DNA of 64,000 nt from Legionella londiniensis (GCF_001467825.1 NZ_LNYK01000014.1:315297-379296); one strand, 5' to 3'. Shown: positions 36,578-46,127, counted from the stretch's first letter. Translations and numbers: made by a program. The notes: generated from the letters alone by a model not told the origin.

Positions 36578-37870
36578 ATGAATAACCACAGCTTTTTTAC
36601 TCGCTCCATAGCAAGGCTTGAAAAAGCTGCGTCGTATATCAATATAGATAAAGATGCTTTAGAAAAACTAAAGCGCCCAAAAGCCAGTTTGCAAGTCAGC
36701 ATTCCTATCAGAAAAGATGATGGGGAATTAAACATTTTTGATGGTTTTCGAGTCCAATATGAAAACGCAAGAGGGCCGGGAAAAGGCGGAATTCGTTACC
36801 ATCCCTCCGTCAATATGGCTGAAATTCAGGCGCTTGCTTTGTTAATGACTTTAAAATGCGCTGTTGTGAATGTCCCATTTGGCGGCAGTAAAGGGGGAAT
36901 TAATGTTTCAGCTAAAGAACTCAATCCCCGGGAACTGGAACGGCTGAGCCGAAAATACATTGAAATGATCGCCGATTTTATCGGACCTGAAAAGGACATT
37001 TTAGCGCCTGATCTTTATACCACGCCTAGAATTATGAGCTGGATGATGGATGAATATTCAACCATCGTGCGGCATTCATGCCCCAATATCGTTACTGGCA
37101 AGCCCATTGCCCTAAACGGCAGCGAGGGCCGCAGCACCGCTACCGGCAGAGGCGCTTATTACTGCATTAAGGAACTGGAAAAACAAAAAAAATGGTCGCC
37201 TGGGGAGATTGCCGTTGCGATACAGGGCTTTGGCAATGCCGCGCAACCCGTCGCTGAATTGTTATATGAAGACGGATATAAGATTGTAGCGGTTAGTGAC
37301 TCAGGCGGCGGTGTATACAACTCAGACGGGATTGACATCAAGGACTTAATTCACAAGAAAAAGCAATTAGAATCCGTTCATGATGTGTACTGCAAAAAAT
37401 CAGTCTGCGAATTGCACAATGCCTCAAGCATCAGCAATGAGGAATTGCTAACCCTGGATGTCGATATATTAATTCCTGCGGCAATTGAAGATCAAATCAC
37501 TAAAAAGAATGCAAACGATATTCGGGCAAAAATCATCATCGAAATAGCAAACGGGCCAACCACCCTGGAAGCAGACGCTATCCTAAATTCCAGGAATATC
37601 CTGATTGTGCCAGATATTCTCGCCAACGCAGGAGGCGTTATTGCCAGTTATTTCGAATGGGCACAGAACAAATCAGGCTACTACTGGCAATTGGACACAG
37701 TGAATCATCGCTTAAACCATACCATCACTAAAGAATTCAATCATGTATATGATCTAATGAAGAAGCATAAAACAGATATGCGCAACGCAGCCCATATCCA
37801 TGCTTTAAACCGTTATTATCAAGCCCTTGCCTGCGAAGATTCCTATCTGGATATTTCACCAAAAGATTAA
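36578..37870 (+). CDS. gdhA: Glu/Leu/Phe/Val-type glutamate dehydrogenase
   Basis: 430 residues, the usual hexameric GDH length. Substrate-domain motifs NARGPGKGGIRYHP and VPFGGSKGGI are present; the catalytic Asp region is EKDILAPDLYTT (most enzymes read DVPAPDV). The dinucleotide fold has GFGNAA. It interconverts glutamate and 2-oxoglutarate with NAD(P)H, central for Legionella, which feeds on amino acids. Start ATG 36578, with ACAGGAG before it. It stands alone. Confidence 0.92.
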   Translation: MNNHSFFTRSIARLEKAASYINIDKDALEKLKRPKASLQVSIPIRKDDGELNIFDGFRVQYENARGPGKGGIRYHPSVNMAEIQALALLMTLKCAVVNVPFGGSKGGINVSAKELNPRELERLSRKYIEMIADFIGPEKDILAPDLYTTPRIMSWMMDEYSTIVRHSCPNIVTGKPIALNGSEGRSTATGRGAYYCIKELEKQKKWSPGEIAVAIQGFGNAAQPVAELLYEDGYKIVAVSDSGGGVYNSDGIDIKDLIHKKKQLESVHDVYCKKSVCELHNASSISNEELLTLDVDILIPAAIEDQITKKNANDIRAKIIIEIANGPTTLEADAILNSRNILIVPDILANAGGVIASYFEWAQNKSGYYWQLDTVNHRLNHTITKEFNHVYDLMKKHKTDMRNAAHIHALNRYYQALACEDSYLDISPKD

Positions 37871-37941
37871 TTTTTAGCCTTGATTTAAATGACTCCGCTT
37901 CTTCCCTAATTTTGGATAATAATGGACAAAAGAATTAAAAA

Positions 37942-37970
37942 TTGTTTTTTAACTGAAATTTTGGCATAAT
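37942..37970 (+). promoter_or_regulatory. Promoter of the bZIP gene
   Basis: TTGTTT (37942-37947) and CATAAT (37965-37970) are 17 bases apart and about 30 bases before the start codon. Confidence 0.5.
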
Positions 37971-38001
37971 TTTTAACAAAATTATATATTGGGTGAACAT
38001 C

Positions 38002-38448
38002 ATGGCTAAAACAACTATTAAATCATCATCTCCAAAGAATCAATCGCCAAAAGAATCCACAGATGGCGAAATAGATAAAATTGAGAAAAGAAAAAGAAGA
38101 AATAGAATCACAGCTCAACAATCAAGAGATCGGAAAAAAGCGGAGCTTTTGCATCTTAAAGAACAAAATGAGCAAAAAGATATAATCATTCAGAATCTTC
38201 TGGCAGAAGTGGGAAGATTGTCGCAAGAAAACTGTATGTTAAAAGCAAAAGTTAGTGAGCTTAATTCTACATCAAATCAATCCCAACAATTCCAAACCAC
38301 CCCCCAAAACACAAATCTTAGCCAATTCTCAATGTTTCAGCATTCCGTAAACCCGAAAGAAGAAGTGCTCATTGATCTGCTGACTGATGACGAAATGAAA
38401 GAGTTATTACAATATGCAGGTATTTCCGAGCCACCAAAACAAAACTAA
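38002..38448 (+). CDS. Eukaryotic-type bZIP protein, candidate nucleomodulin
   Basis: 148 residues from ATG 38002, with GGGTGA before it; a GTG nine bases upstream is less likely. Residues 28-46 (KRKRRNRITAQQSRDRKK) are a canonical bZIP basic region with N34-x7-R42. Exactly ten residues later the zipper begins: L52, K59, L66, L73, L80, L87 at heptad spacing. The N-x7-R-x9-L signature is complete and the basic region resembles the XBP1/plant bZIP type. Residues 90-112 are Gln/Asn/Ser-rich, and 120-140 form an acidic, hydrophobic segment (LIDLLTDDEMKELL) like an activation domain. Bacteria do not use bZIP factors, so this is likely acquired and delivered to a host nucleus. It has its own promoter. 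Secretion and DNA binding are not shown. Confidence 0.85.
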   Translation: MAKTTIKSSSPKNQSPKESTDGEIDKIEKRKRRNRITAQQSRDRKKAELLHLKEQNEQKDIIIQNLLAEVGRLSQENCMLKAKVSELNSTSNQSQQFQTTPQNTNLSQFSMFQHSVNPKEEVLIDLLTDDEMKELLQYAGISEPPKQN

Positions 38449-38466
38449 TTCAACTAATTCAATTCA

Positions 38467-38508
38467 CCCCAGTGCTTTTCTTCCGCGCTTGCGGAAGAAA
38501 AGTTGGGG
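38467..38508. terminator. Strong bidirectional hairpin between convergent genes
   Basis: CTTTTCTTCCGC (38475-38486) pairs perfectly with GCGGAAGAAAAG (38491-38502) around GCTT; an outer CCCCA/TGGGG pair extends the structure. It lies between the converging bZIP and ankyrin-like genes, so it may terminate both. It may also belong to a dispersed palindromic repeat family. Confidence 0.65.
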
Positions 38509-38543
38509 ATGGGGATGCGCTCCTCGCTCTCTTTCAGAGCTCT

Positions 38544-41363
38544 CTAAAATAGAGCATTTTTTGTAAGAGTGGTTTGATCTTGCTCTGATTTGAGTTGTTT
38601 GTCCTGAAAAAATCCTAATCCCTTCTTATTCAAATAAACAATTCTCTTTTTACAGGCGCAAGAAGATTGCTGCTGGTGATTGATAAATTCATTAAGATAG
38701 CTGCAAACTGCTTCAAAACCTGCCTTTGAGGCCTTCCTTTGCGCGGATTTTAGGATCTCTATATCAAAACTCTCATGGTTTTTGCATAGATATTTAACAA
38801 CATGCAAATGCCCTCTTTTTGCTGATAATAACAAGCCATTTTGAATTGAACCTTTACAGGGTTTATTGCTATCTAACGTCATTAAGAGAGTTATCGGGAA
38901 AAGCTGGCCAAGCGCGCATGCCCTTTCAAATATTTTTTCAATCGCCATCCTTGAAGGGCTATTTTTATTCAAATTCAAAAGAAGCGCCAGCTCCGTGTAT
39001 TTTTTATTTTTTGCGGCAAGGTTTAAAAGCGATTCAATTTTACAGGCAATCAGATGACATTCTCGTAAATTGCCGATAAGCTTTACAGCATTATAATTTC
39101 CGGCACCAAAGGCATGCTCAAGACCCTTGATTAACACCGAATTACAGGGAGACAAAGTATTCAAATCAGCTAGAAACTGTAAAACTTCCAGCTGATTTTT
39201 TTCTGCGGCAGCCAGAAATGCTTTATCAATTATTTCCTGTTTCAACAGATCGCAATGTTTTTCATACATTTTTTTAAGAAAATTAGCTTGTCCGCAGGAG
39301 GCAGCTAAAATCATTACGGATTTAAATTTTTGCCTGTCAATGCGCTCAGGCTTGAAATTGATAAATAATTCTACCATTTGCCATTGTTTTTTGATGGCAG
39401 ACAGCTCAAAAACATTACTCAGGCTTGTAGAAGAAATTTCGATTTTTTGATTGTTTAAAATCCATGCGACAAGACTTGTGTTATTTTCTTTCACTGCCGT
39501 AATAAATAAACTCGCAATTTTATTATCTAAAATGCCTTTCTCATGAGAATACTTTTCTTCCAATTTACCTATGATTTCACAGCGCGTCTTTTCATCATCA
39601 AGGCTTACTAAAATAGCAAACAAAATGCGTTCATACGCCGTTTCCTGATCTGTTTCGAGAGAAGGTTTCACCTCAAGCATATTGGTAAAACGATCGAGAC
39701 GCCATGTTTCTCCTTGTTGAATCAATAAACATCGAGCAACATAACCCTGCAGCAAATACTTATCTTTAGGTATGTGATGAGAAAACCTGAATAAATTTTT
39801 TAAACATGAAACAGTATTTTTCGCCTTAACCCAGGCATCTTCAATGATATGATAATGTTGAATTAAAAAAGGATATTGGCTTGTTTGGCTGATTAAGCAA
39901 TCATTAAAAGCGGTCTCTGCATCCTTGCATTTTTTTTCAATGACTTTAATTTTGCCTCTATATTTTTTCATGCATTTGTAGATAGCGTCATCATCCAACA
40001 ATTGCGGCTGGGATATCAGGAGATCGAGAATATTTTCATAAATTAAATCAGCAATTTTTTGATTGCTTTTAGAAAATTCATCAAGCAGTGAAAGCAATGA
40101 AGGGAGAAGCTCATAATGCGAGCTCATTTCTTGGCTCATTTTCTGTAAATATTGCTGCACTTCGAGAAAGCCGATTTTATGACAAAGATCTTTTTTGTAA
40201 GGAATAAAATGAAGAATTTCCGGAACTTTGTTTTCTAATAATTTTTCAAACTGTTCGTCAGAAAGAAATCCACAAAAAATTGGAAGCAATTCAATGTGGC
40301 TTACAGCCAGTTTTCTAATAAGATGAACAAGCTCATCAACGGTTAGTTTTTCCCCAAAAATTTTCTTTAAAAAATTATTGCAAATTATATTTTTTTGTTG
40401 TGCATGGGATGCAATTGCAGCCACCAAAAAATCATTACCGAAGAGATGATATAAAGCATTAAAATTGTTAATACTGTATGAAAAGTCATAAACCGGTTTC
40501 TGCAAGGTTATTTCTTTTAAATTCTCTTCCCTCTCAAGAGAGCCAACCAACGAATATGCATTAAAGCCTTCCATGCCAGAGCTTATATCCTTTGCAATTT
40601 TTATAAGCTCTTTTCCTTCCGAATAGCAGCCCAAAAGTTCATAAAATCGTCTTAATTCGTTATGTTCCAAACCTATTTCCGGCAAGTTGTATAACAATAG
40701 ATCATGAAGGATTCCAGATTCAATAAGCGCGTTGTTTTCTACCTTACGCTCTAAAAAATAAAGGGTGAACGCAGCATATTTCTCGATATTATCGATATAT
40801 TGTTTGCAAAAAGGGACGATTCCCAAAGGATTCTTTTGCTCTTTTAAAAGAAGTTTAAGCTCGGTTAAATAGTAATGGGTTAAGGTCTCAGAAAATTTGA
40901 AAAAAATATTTTTAGCTAATTGACTGCTTTTATCTTGATATAATGATACGGCCTTTGCTTCGTTGTAGTTTAGATACGATAAAAATAATTTACAGGATTT
41001 CTCGTCATGGAACTTTGTTTGTGCCAGGCTTTTAATTGATGAAAAAAGAAAATCCAAACCTAACTCAACCTGGGTGCAACTGCCTTGCTTTTCCAGTTTT
41101 TCCAGAGAAAAATCAAGAAAGCGGATAAAGTCTTCTTGCTGGAGAATAGCGATTAAAAGTTCAGAGATTTCATTGATGTGATCGGAGGATATATATTTTG
41201 ATGGCGCGTATTTTTGGGAACGGTATTTGTAAAGAAGTTGACGTAATACTGTCTCAGCTTGATTTTTTTCGTTTTGAACCTCCGAAAGCGATACTATTTC
41301 AGGGTGGATGTCTTTGTCGCCCTCACTCGTGCGCAACCAGGAAAATAATTCGTAGAGCATCAT
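38544..41363 (-). CDS. 939-aa ankyrin-like repeat protein, effector candidate
   Basis: Helical throughout, no signal peptide or membrane segment. The C-terminal third (about 590-890) carries degenerate ankyrin-like repeats spaced about 30-40 residues, e.g. FITAVKENNTSLVAWIL, AFLAAAEKNQLEVLQFLA, and LLLSAKRGHLHVVKYLC. The N-terminal two thirds show no recognised domain. The last residues form a polar Lys/Glu/Gln tail. Upstream on the minus strand TTGACT and TAATAA are 17 bases apart, a good promoter. Ankyrin proteins are a major class of Dot/Icm substrates and act as host-protein binders. Effector status is inferred; no enzymatic motif is seen. Confidence 0.7.
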   Translation of the reverse strand: MMLYELFSWLRTSEGDKDIHPEIVSLSEVQNEKNQAETVLRQLLYKYRSQKYAPSKYISSDHINEISELLIAILQQEDFIRFLDFSLEKLEKQGSCTQVELGLDFLFSSIKSLAQTKFHDEKSCKLFLSYLNYNEAKAVSLYQDKSSQLAKNIFFKFSETLTHYYLTELKLLLKEQKNPLGIVPFCKQYIDNIEKYAAFTLYFLERKVENNALIESGILHDLLLYNLPEIGLEHNELRRFYELLGCYSEGKELIKIAKDISSGMEGFNAYSLVGSLEREENLKEITLQKPVYDFSYSINNFNALYHLFGNDFLVAAIASHAQQKNIICNNFLKKIFGEKLTVDELVHLIRKLAVSHIELLPIFCGFLSDEQFEKLLENKVPEILHFIPYKKDLCHKIGFLEVQQYLQKMSQEMSSHYELLPSLLSLLDEFSKSNQKIADLIYENILDLLISQPQLLDDDAIYKCMKKYRGKIKVIEKKCKDAETAFNDCLISQTSQYPFLIQHYHIIEDAWVKAKNTVSCLKNLFRFSHHIPKDKYLLQGYVARCLLIQQGETWRLDRFTNMLEVKPSLETDQETAYERILFAILVSLDDEKTRCEIIGKLEEKYSHEKGILDNKIASLFITAVKENNTSLVAWILNNQKIEISSTSLSNVFELSAIKKQWQMVELFINFKPERIDRQKFKSVMILAASCGQANFLKKMYEKHCDLLKQEIIDKAFLAAAEKNQLEVLQFLADLNTLSPCNSVLIKGLEHAFGAGNYNAVKLIGNLRECHLIACKIESLLNLAAKNKKYTELALLLNLNKNSPSRMAIEKIFERACALGQLFPITLLMTLDSNKPCKGSIQNGLLLSAKRGHLHVVKYLCKNHESFDIEILKSAQRKASKAGFEAVCSYLNEFINHQQQSSCACKKRIVYLNKKGLGFFQDKQLKSEQDQTTLTKNALF

Positions 41364-41441
41364 TATCGCTCACTTATAAAGCCCTGACATAATTTATTAT
41401 TAAAAAAAGTTGGCTATAGAGTCAATCAATGTTCATGTTCT

Positions 41442-41463
41442 CTTAATGTTTTTTTTGTATAAT
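41442..41463 (+). promoter_or_regulatory. PmrA-like half site and -10 before the protease gene
   Basis: CTTAATGTT (41442-41450) differs from the PmrA motif cTTAATatT at one position and is followed eight bases later by a perfect TATAAT (41458-41463). A second half-site is not clear. Confidence 0.35.
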
Positions 41464-41493
41464 CTTTTTTAAATCATTAATTGGAGGGCAATT

Positions 41494-42672
41494 ATGGCAA
41501 TTACCCGGGAATCTGAACATCTGAGCCTTGCCAGTTTACAAAGCATCCATCCAGATTTAACAGGGCATCAACATAGATTGCTTGCTTTGGTGAATCATCA
41601 GGCAGCTCAGGATAACATTGATCTCTCCCGCCAATCGCCGAATATGCTCTCTTTGCTCATGCAAAAAATTAAATCGAGCCCACCTCGCCAAGATAGTGAA
41701 GAGCAAGCCCTAAAGCTCTATGCATTATTGCGCGAAGAAATGCAAAAACAAACATACCTTAATCAAAAAATGCATCGAGAACAGGGCAACTATACAAATC
41801 TCCCCTTGCATCAACGCGCTTTAAAAGACGAGATGCAGGATCATGATATACAGCGCATGATGCCGGAATCTACTGCCGAGATTGAAGTATTTGCTCCTGT
41901 AAACCGCTTTGATTCATCTACGGAAGCAGTCCAGGAAGGCATTAAATCGGCCCTTGCCAAGCAAGCAATAACACACCTCTTTATTCCTGTAGGTCCCGGC
42001 CACTGGCGCGGCCTTTATGTGACCAAACCTTGTGACAATCAGGATCAGTTTCAGCTTGAAATATTTGACCCATATGGGCCTGCCAATGCTACAGCCATCA
42101 CTGGATTTGCAAAAAAATTGCTCGAAAACTGCGGTATTGACGACAATAAATTGACCATAACTCACAAGGGCCCTATCCACCCTCAAAAAGATGGATATGC
42201 CTGCGGCGATTTCACCTGTGCCTACAGCCATAAAAAAATGAAAATACTGGGCGCTAAACATTATCACAATGAATTAATTTCTACTTTGGATACTTTCGGG
42301 AATAGCAATCATGCCCTGCGTAAAGTTACCCGCAGCCTGACAAGCAAATTGATGGGCGAAGAAAAACAACATTTATCTGAGCCGCATCAGTCTAAATCGC
42401 CTGAACAATGTCTCAAGCAAGAAATCACCCGGCTCAAAAAGAGCATGGACCCAGTTGAAAAACAAGTATATGAATCAACCATAGCTCTCCCAAAGAAAGC
42501 TGCTGTAAGTTACAGGCATGAGGTCGCATCGCTTATTAAATGCCGCGATACCATTTTTGATAAGGCCAATATGGCGATTCAAAAGGAACGGACGCAATCG
42601 TTAACTGATGAAGAATTAGCGGCCAAATTACAGGCCGAAGAGCTTGAAAAAGCAGGTTTTCGGCGTCAATAG
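41494..42672 (+). CDS. CE-clan (Ulp1/YopJ-like) cysteine protease with ubiquitin-binding-type tail
   Basis: 392 residues; start ATG 41494 after GGAGGG. The triad order of clan CE is present: H170 in GPGHWRGLYV, D192 in EIFDPYGP, then Q231 and C237 in PQKDGYACGDF. Clan CE includes Ulp1/SENP deSUMOylases, deubiquitinases and YopJ acetyltransferases; the HW and C-G-D contexts are closest to Ulp1-like peptidases. Residues 372-386 (DEELAAKLQAEELEK) fit the MIU ubiquitin-interacting helix (DE-x-LA-x-KLQ-x-EE) and also supply an E-rich C-terminus suited to Dot/Icm export. The N-terminal 120 residues are helical without a known domain. Likely a host ubiquitin or ubiquitin-like protease. Legionella has other CE-clan effectors (e.g. 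LupA); orthology is not claimed. Confidence 0.75.
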   Translation: MAITRESEHLSLASLQSIHPDLTGHQHRLLALVNHQAAQDNIDLSRQSPNMLSLLMQKIKSSPPRQDSEEQALKLYALLREEMQKQTYLNQKMHREQGNYTNLPLHQRALKDEMQDHDIQRMMPESTAEIEVFAPVNRFDSSTEAVQEGIKSALAKQAITHLFIPVGPGHWRGLYVTKPCDNQDQFQLEIFDPYGPANATAITGFAKKLLENCGIDDNKLTITHKGPIHPQKDGYACGDFTCAYSHKKMKILGAKHYHNELISTLDTFGNSNHALRKVTRSLTSKLMGEEKQHLSEPHQSKSPEQCLKQEITRLKKSMDPVEKQVYESTIALPKKAAVSYRHEVASLIKCRDTIFDKANMAIQKERTQSLTDEELAAKLQAEELEKAGFRRQ

Positions 42673-42700
42673 ATGCAGAGCATTAAATTTACGCTTTGAG

Positions 42701-43246
42701 TCAGCCTTGCAAATACCGCCAGCTGATAATTCCTGCAGGTATGTATTTTGCCTGTCCTTCCCTGCATTGCCCTTGCCCACTCCCCTCCCAAGCTATTCGT
42801 AGCTGTAAAAACTGCTGCTTTTCATTCATCACAGACAGCAACCAGTGGTGGCTGCTTCGTATTTTTCTTTCTAACCTGATATTCAGGCAAGAATATTCTT
42901 TAAGATCGTTAATATAATATTGATAATTTTCCTGCTTGAACAAAAATCTGCAGCCTTTGCCCTCCTTCAGTTTTTTTAATGCTGATGCAAAATCTGGCTC
43001 GGAACAAAAACAGCCTCGTTCTTTAAGAAATACCTTGGACTGAATTAACAAATGGGCAACAGTTTCCAGTGCATAAAACTCCTGGTGATTGCTCGTAAAA
43101 TGACTGTTGGCTTTGGCATATAAAAATATGGACTGGAATAAAGATAGAACTAATAAAGACAATAAGGCCATCATGGTGACTGTCGAAAGGAGTATCATAC
43201 CCTTGTCATGCCCGCAACTTCGTATCAAACTGGATGTTTTTGCCAT
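42701..43246 (-). CDS. pilX: PilX-like minor pilin assembly protein
   Basis: 181 residues: short basic leader (CGHDKG), one hydrophobic helix (MILLSTVTMMALLSLLVLSLF), then a soluble part. This layout matches PilX, which lacks a strict prepilin cleavage motif in several species. The start overlaps the end of pilW by 41 bases. It is the last gene of a three-gene minor-pilin operon needed to prime type IV pili. Confidence 0.75.
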   Translation of the reverse strand: MAKTSSLIRSCGHDKGMILLSTVTMMALLSLLVLSLFQSIFLYAKANSHFTSNHQEFYALETVAHLLIQSKVFLKERGCFCSEPDFASALKKLKEGKGCRFLFKQENYQYYINDLKEYSCLNIRLERKIRSSHHWLLSVMNEKQQFLQLRIAWEGSGQGQCREGQAKYIPAGIISWRYLQG

Positions 43247-43979
43247 GATTCAGATCCAAAATAATTCGAACCAGGATATTGTCTTTTTTGCGGAGAAGCT
43301 GTACCGCCAAGTCATCCACAAAAGGCGCTAATTCATCGAATCGATTCCGTCCATAATAGAGGGCATTTTGGTTTTTGACTTTCCGTATAAAATATTTTTC
43401 CTCTAGCCACTCGCCAATATATGCAGGCTGCTGGTAATTGAATATTAACGGGTTCATTAAATCCACAATCTGCCCGTTTCCAATAGCTTTTATACTTTTA
43501 ACCACCGAAGTTTCAGCATGATAGCAATCAGCTATGAGGATTGTTTGGCCAGCTTTTAAAATCCTTGTTTTTGTTCGTACCTGATTGGAGTCTGAAATGG
43601 CACTTATTTCGTCGAACTCTTCATGCATGCGGTTAATAATAAGCATGGTGGCTGGCTTATGTTTTATTGCCAGAGAAAAAAGCGGTTTGCCTTGAACATC
43701 ACTGGTCAGTAAATGCGGAATTGTAAGGCAGGGTGTAAACCCAGCACGACGAACACTGTCCCGCATCAAATCGATAAGAAGCTGAACTTCCGTATTTTGA
43801 CCAAGCCATGCTTCAATTTGTTGATGTTCTTTTTTTATCCCAAGATACTGGTTCACCAGAGCCAATAGAATAAAGCTTGATAAAAAAAGACTAATGAGTA
43901 TTTCAGGTAAGCCAAATCCTCTAGATCCTGCTGCAATTTTGGCAATTTTTTTGACGCGAGGGCTATGTCTCTCTTTCAT
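43206..43979 (-). CDS. pilW: PilW-like minor pilin
   Basis: 257 residues with a prepilin signal: basic leader, then GFGLPEILISLFLSSFILL, where cleavage is after the Gly before Phe and the Glu is at +5. The long C-terminal part is typical of PilW. It overlaps pilV by 17 bases and pilX by 41. Confidence 0.85.
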   Translation of the reverse strand: MKERHSPRVKKIAKIAAGSRGFGLPEILISLFLSSFILLALVNQYLGIKKEHQQIEAWLGQNTEVQLLIDLMRDSVRRAGFTPCLTIPHLLTSDVQGKPLFSLAIKHKPATMLIINRMHEEFDEISAISDSNQVRTKTRILKAGQTILIADCYHAETSVVKSIKAIGNGQIVDLMNPLIFNYQQPAYIGEWLEEKYFIRKVKNQNALYYGRNRFDELAPFVDDLAVQLLRKKDNILVRIILDLNHGKNIQFDTKLRA

Positions 43980-44289
43980 AAAGCCTTAACTCGCGGCTTA
44001 ATCGGCATTCATCAGGCAAAGAGAATTTACACTGAATACCAAGCTTTACAGTCGTTTTTAATTTTTTGCGGATAAGGGAAAAACCATTATCGATTTGCCG
44101 GTGATTGGCGTCATATAAATACTGTTCTGACGCATTATCCAGTTGCAAAAGCGTATTGGTTTGCCGGGTTATCTGATTCAACAGCTGGTTCGCTTGCCAT
44201 TGTTGTTGAAGCAATGCCAAAGAAGCCGTGCTCATTAAAAGCAGTGAAATCAGAACTTCGGCCAATGAAAATCCTTTCTGGCGATCCAT
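43963..44289 (-). CDS. pilV: PilV-like minor pilin
   Basis: 108 residues with the prepilin motif KGFSLAEVLISLLLMSTASL near the start (cleavage after Gly, Glu at +5). It is shorter than usual PilV (about 130-170), possibly normal for this lineage. First gene of the pilV-pilW-pilX run on the minus strand; pilY1 and pilE are not in the window. Confidence 0.82.
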   Translation of the reverse strand: MDRQKGFSLAEVLISLLLMSTASLALLQQQWQANQLLNQITRQTNTLLQLDNASEQYLYDANHRQIDNGFSLIRKKLKTTVKLGIQCKFSLPDECRLSRELRLYERET

Positions 44290-44508
44290 ATACTAATCCT
44301 GAGGTTGGTTTCGGTTAAAGAGTATCTCTAATGATGAAGTTTCGCAATCATTATGGTTGCCCAAAAAAATTTATTTTGCCCTCATCAAAAGCATTGGCAA
44401 GCAAGGGCGAAGGTTGAATTTTTTTCCTGGGAAGATCAGTCAATAAAGTTGCTTTTGCCTGATGGTTCGTTAATATGATTACAGAATACCTGCTAATTGG
44501 ATAGAACC

Positions 44509-45642
44509 ATGCCATGTGATTTTCAATTGTTGCCGCACGAGGGGATAAAAACCTTATCGCCCTATATTCCTGGCAAATCCATCGAAGAATTGGCGCGCGA
44601 GCAAGGCATCAGCGATATTATCAAGCTCGCCAGCAATGAAAATCCATTAGGTTGCAGCCCGCGAGTTAAAGAGGCGCTTTCTTCTCTCACCAGCCAGAAA
44701 ATTTCAGCTTATCCAGATCCCATGAACCATCCCCTCCTCGGCAACATTGCTGACAGATTGGGAATAGATCCCAACATGATTACGCTTGGCAATGGTTCTG
44801 ATGCGCTTTTTCCATTGATTTTAATGTGTTTTGCGCTACATCGTGATAAAGAAGTTTTGGTACCTGACTACAGTTTTATTGCTTATCGTATTTATGCAAA
44901 ATCATTAGGCATACCGGTTGTGAGCGTGCCAATTAAAACAAACTGGGAAGTCGATATTGATAAGCTGATTGCTGCCTGCCATCCCAATACAGCGCTCATT
45001 TTCCTGGCTAATCCCAATAACCCGACAGGTACTTTTGTTAAATTAAACAGCATACAAAAGCTTCTGGACAACATTCCAGAATCAACGATACTTGTTCTTG
45101 ATGAGGCCTATCATGAATATATTGAGGCAGAAGAAAGCAAACACTCCATTAGATTACTGGAAAAATACTCCAATCTAATTATCACGCGCACATTTTCCAA
45201 AGCCTATGGACTTGCCGGCTTACGGGTTGGTTATGCAATAGCCCATCCGGATATTACATCCATTCTTTTACGGGCAACGCAGCCTTTTGCCCTGAACCAG
45301 GCGGGATTGGCTGCAGCCCTTGCAGCGCTTGGGGATGAGGCATTCATTGCGGATACAGTACAAACCAATGATCGGGGGCTAGAGCAATTAAAACAGGGCC
45401 TGGCCAAATTGCATGTGCCTTTTATCGAGCCATATGGCAATTTCATTACCATTAATTGCCAGCAGGACGCAAAAGGCATATATCAGCATTTATTGCGTCA
45501 CGGGATCATTGTGCGTCCCCTGCATCCATACGGCATGGCTCATTTTTTGCGCGTGACAGTAGGTACAAGCGAACAAAATAAACGCTTCCTTGATAAGCTC
45601 GGCATATGTTTATCCAGCACACATAGCGCTTTACGCCTATAA
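44509..45642 (+). CDS. hisC: Histidinol-phosphate aminotransferase
   Basis: About 377 residues from ATG 44509; a TTG 12 bases earlier is possible. The fold-type I PLP features are clear: KLASNENPLGCSP at the start, FLANPNNPTGTF, LVLDEAYHEY, and the Schiff-base Lys in TRTFSKAYGLAGLRVGYA. It converts histidinol phosphate and 2-oxoglutarate in histidine synthesis. It is outside a his operon, as for the HisC2 copies of many gammaproteobacteria, which may also act on aromatic amino acids. The next gene, phhB, belongs to aromatic amino-acid metabolism. Confidence 0.9.
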   Translation: MPCDFQLLPHEGIKTLSPYIPGKSIEELAREQGISDIIKLASNENPLGCSPRVKEALSSLTSQKISAYPDPMNHPLLGNIADRLGIDPNMITLGNGSDALFPLILMCFALHRDKEVLVPDYSFIAYRIYAKSLGIPVVSVPIKTNWEVDIDKLIAACHPNTALIFLANPNNPTGTFVKLNSIQKLLDNIPESTILVLDEAYHEYIEAEESKHSIRLLEKYSNLIITRTFSKAYGLAGLRVGYAIAHPDITSILLRATQPFALNQAGLAAALAALGDEAFIADTVQTNDRGLEQLKQGLAKLHVPFIEPYGNFITINCQQDAKGIYQHLLRHGIIVRPLHPYGMAHFLRVTVGTSEQNKRFLDKLGICLSSTHSALRL

Positions 45643-45751
45643 AGCTTGCGGCTTGACTGCACCGCATCCATTTAGCCATTGCATTTAAGCTCAAAATAAT
45701 GCCTAATTTCACTTTATATTTCCCTGTTATCCTGAACCTGGAGTGTGATAC

Positions 45752-46093
45752 ATGAAAAGCGATTTAAGCAGTAAACACTGCGAAGCCTGCGAAGGAATAG
45801 GAGAAGCATTAAACGCTTCGCAAATTCAAAATCTGCTGCCTCAGCTTAAAGAAGGCTGGCAGGTCTCAGATGATCAAAAAGCAATAAAAAAATCTTTTTC
45901 TTTCAAAAATTTTTACGAAACCATGGCTTTTGTCAATGCCATAGCCTGGATAGCCAATGCAGAAAACCATCATCCTGATTTGCAGCTAGGCTATAATTAT
46001 TGCAAAGTGCTTTATACCACGCATGCCTTAAATGGCCTGACTCAAAATGATTTCATCTGCGCTGCAAAAATAGATAAATTGCTGGAAGCTTGA
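45752..46093 (+). CDS. phhB: Pterin-4a-carbinolamine dehydratase
   Basis: 113 residues. The signature ENHHPDLQLGYNYCKVLYTT, with its two catalytic His, and the preceding SFSFKNFYETMAFVNAIA are typical of PCD/DCoH. It regenerates the tetrahydrobiopterin-type cofactor for phenylalanine hydroxylase; phhA is not in view. It follows hisC by about 110 bases on the same strand. Confidence 0.93.
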   Translation: MKSDLSSKHCEACEGIGEALNASQIQNLLPQLKEGWQVSDDQKAIKKSFSFKNFYETMAFVNAIAWIANAENHHPDLQLGYNYCKVLYTTHALNGLTQNDFICAAKIDKLLEA

Positions 46094-46127
46094 AACGTTA
46101 CGGAAAATATGAATTGTAGAATCGTAG

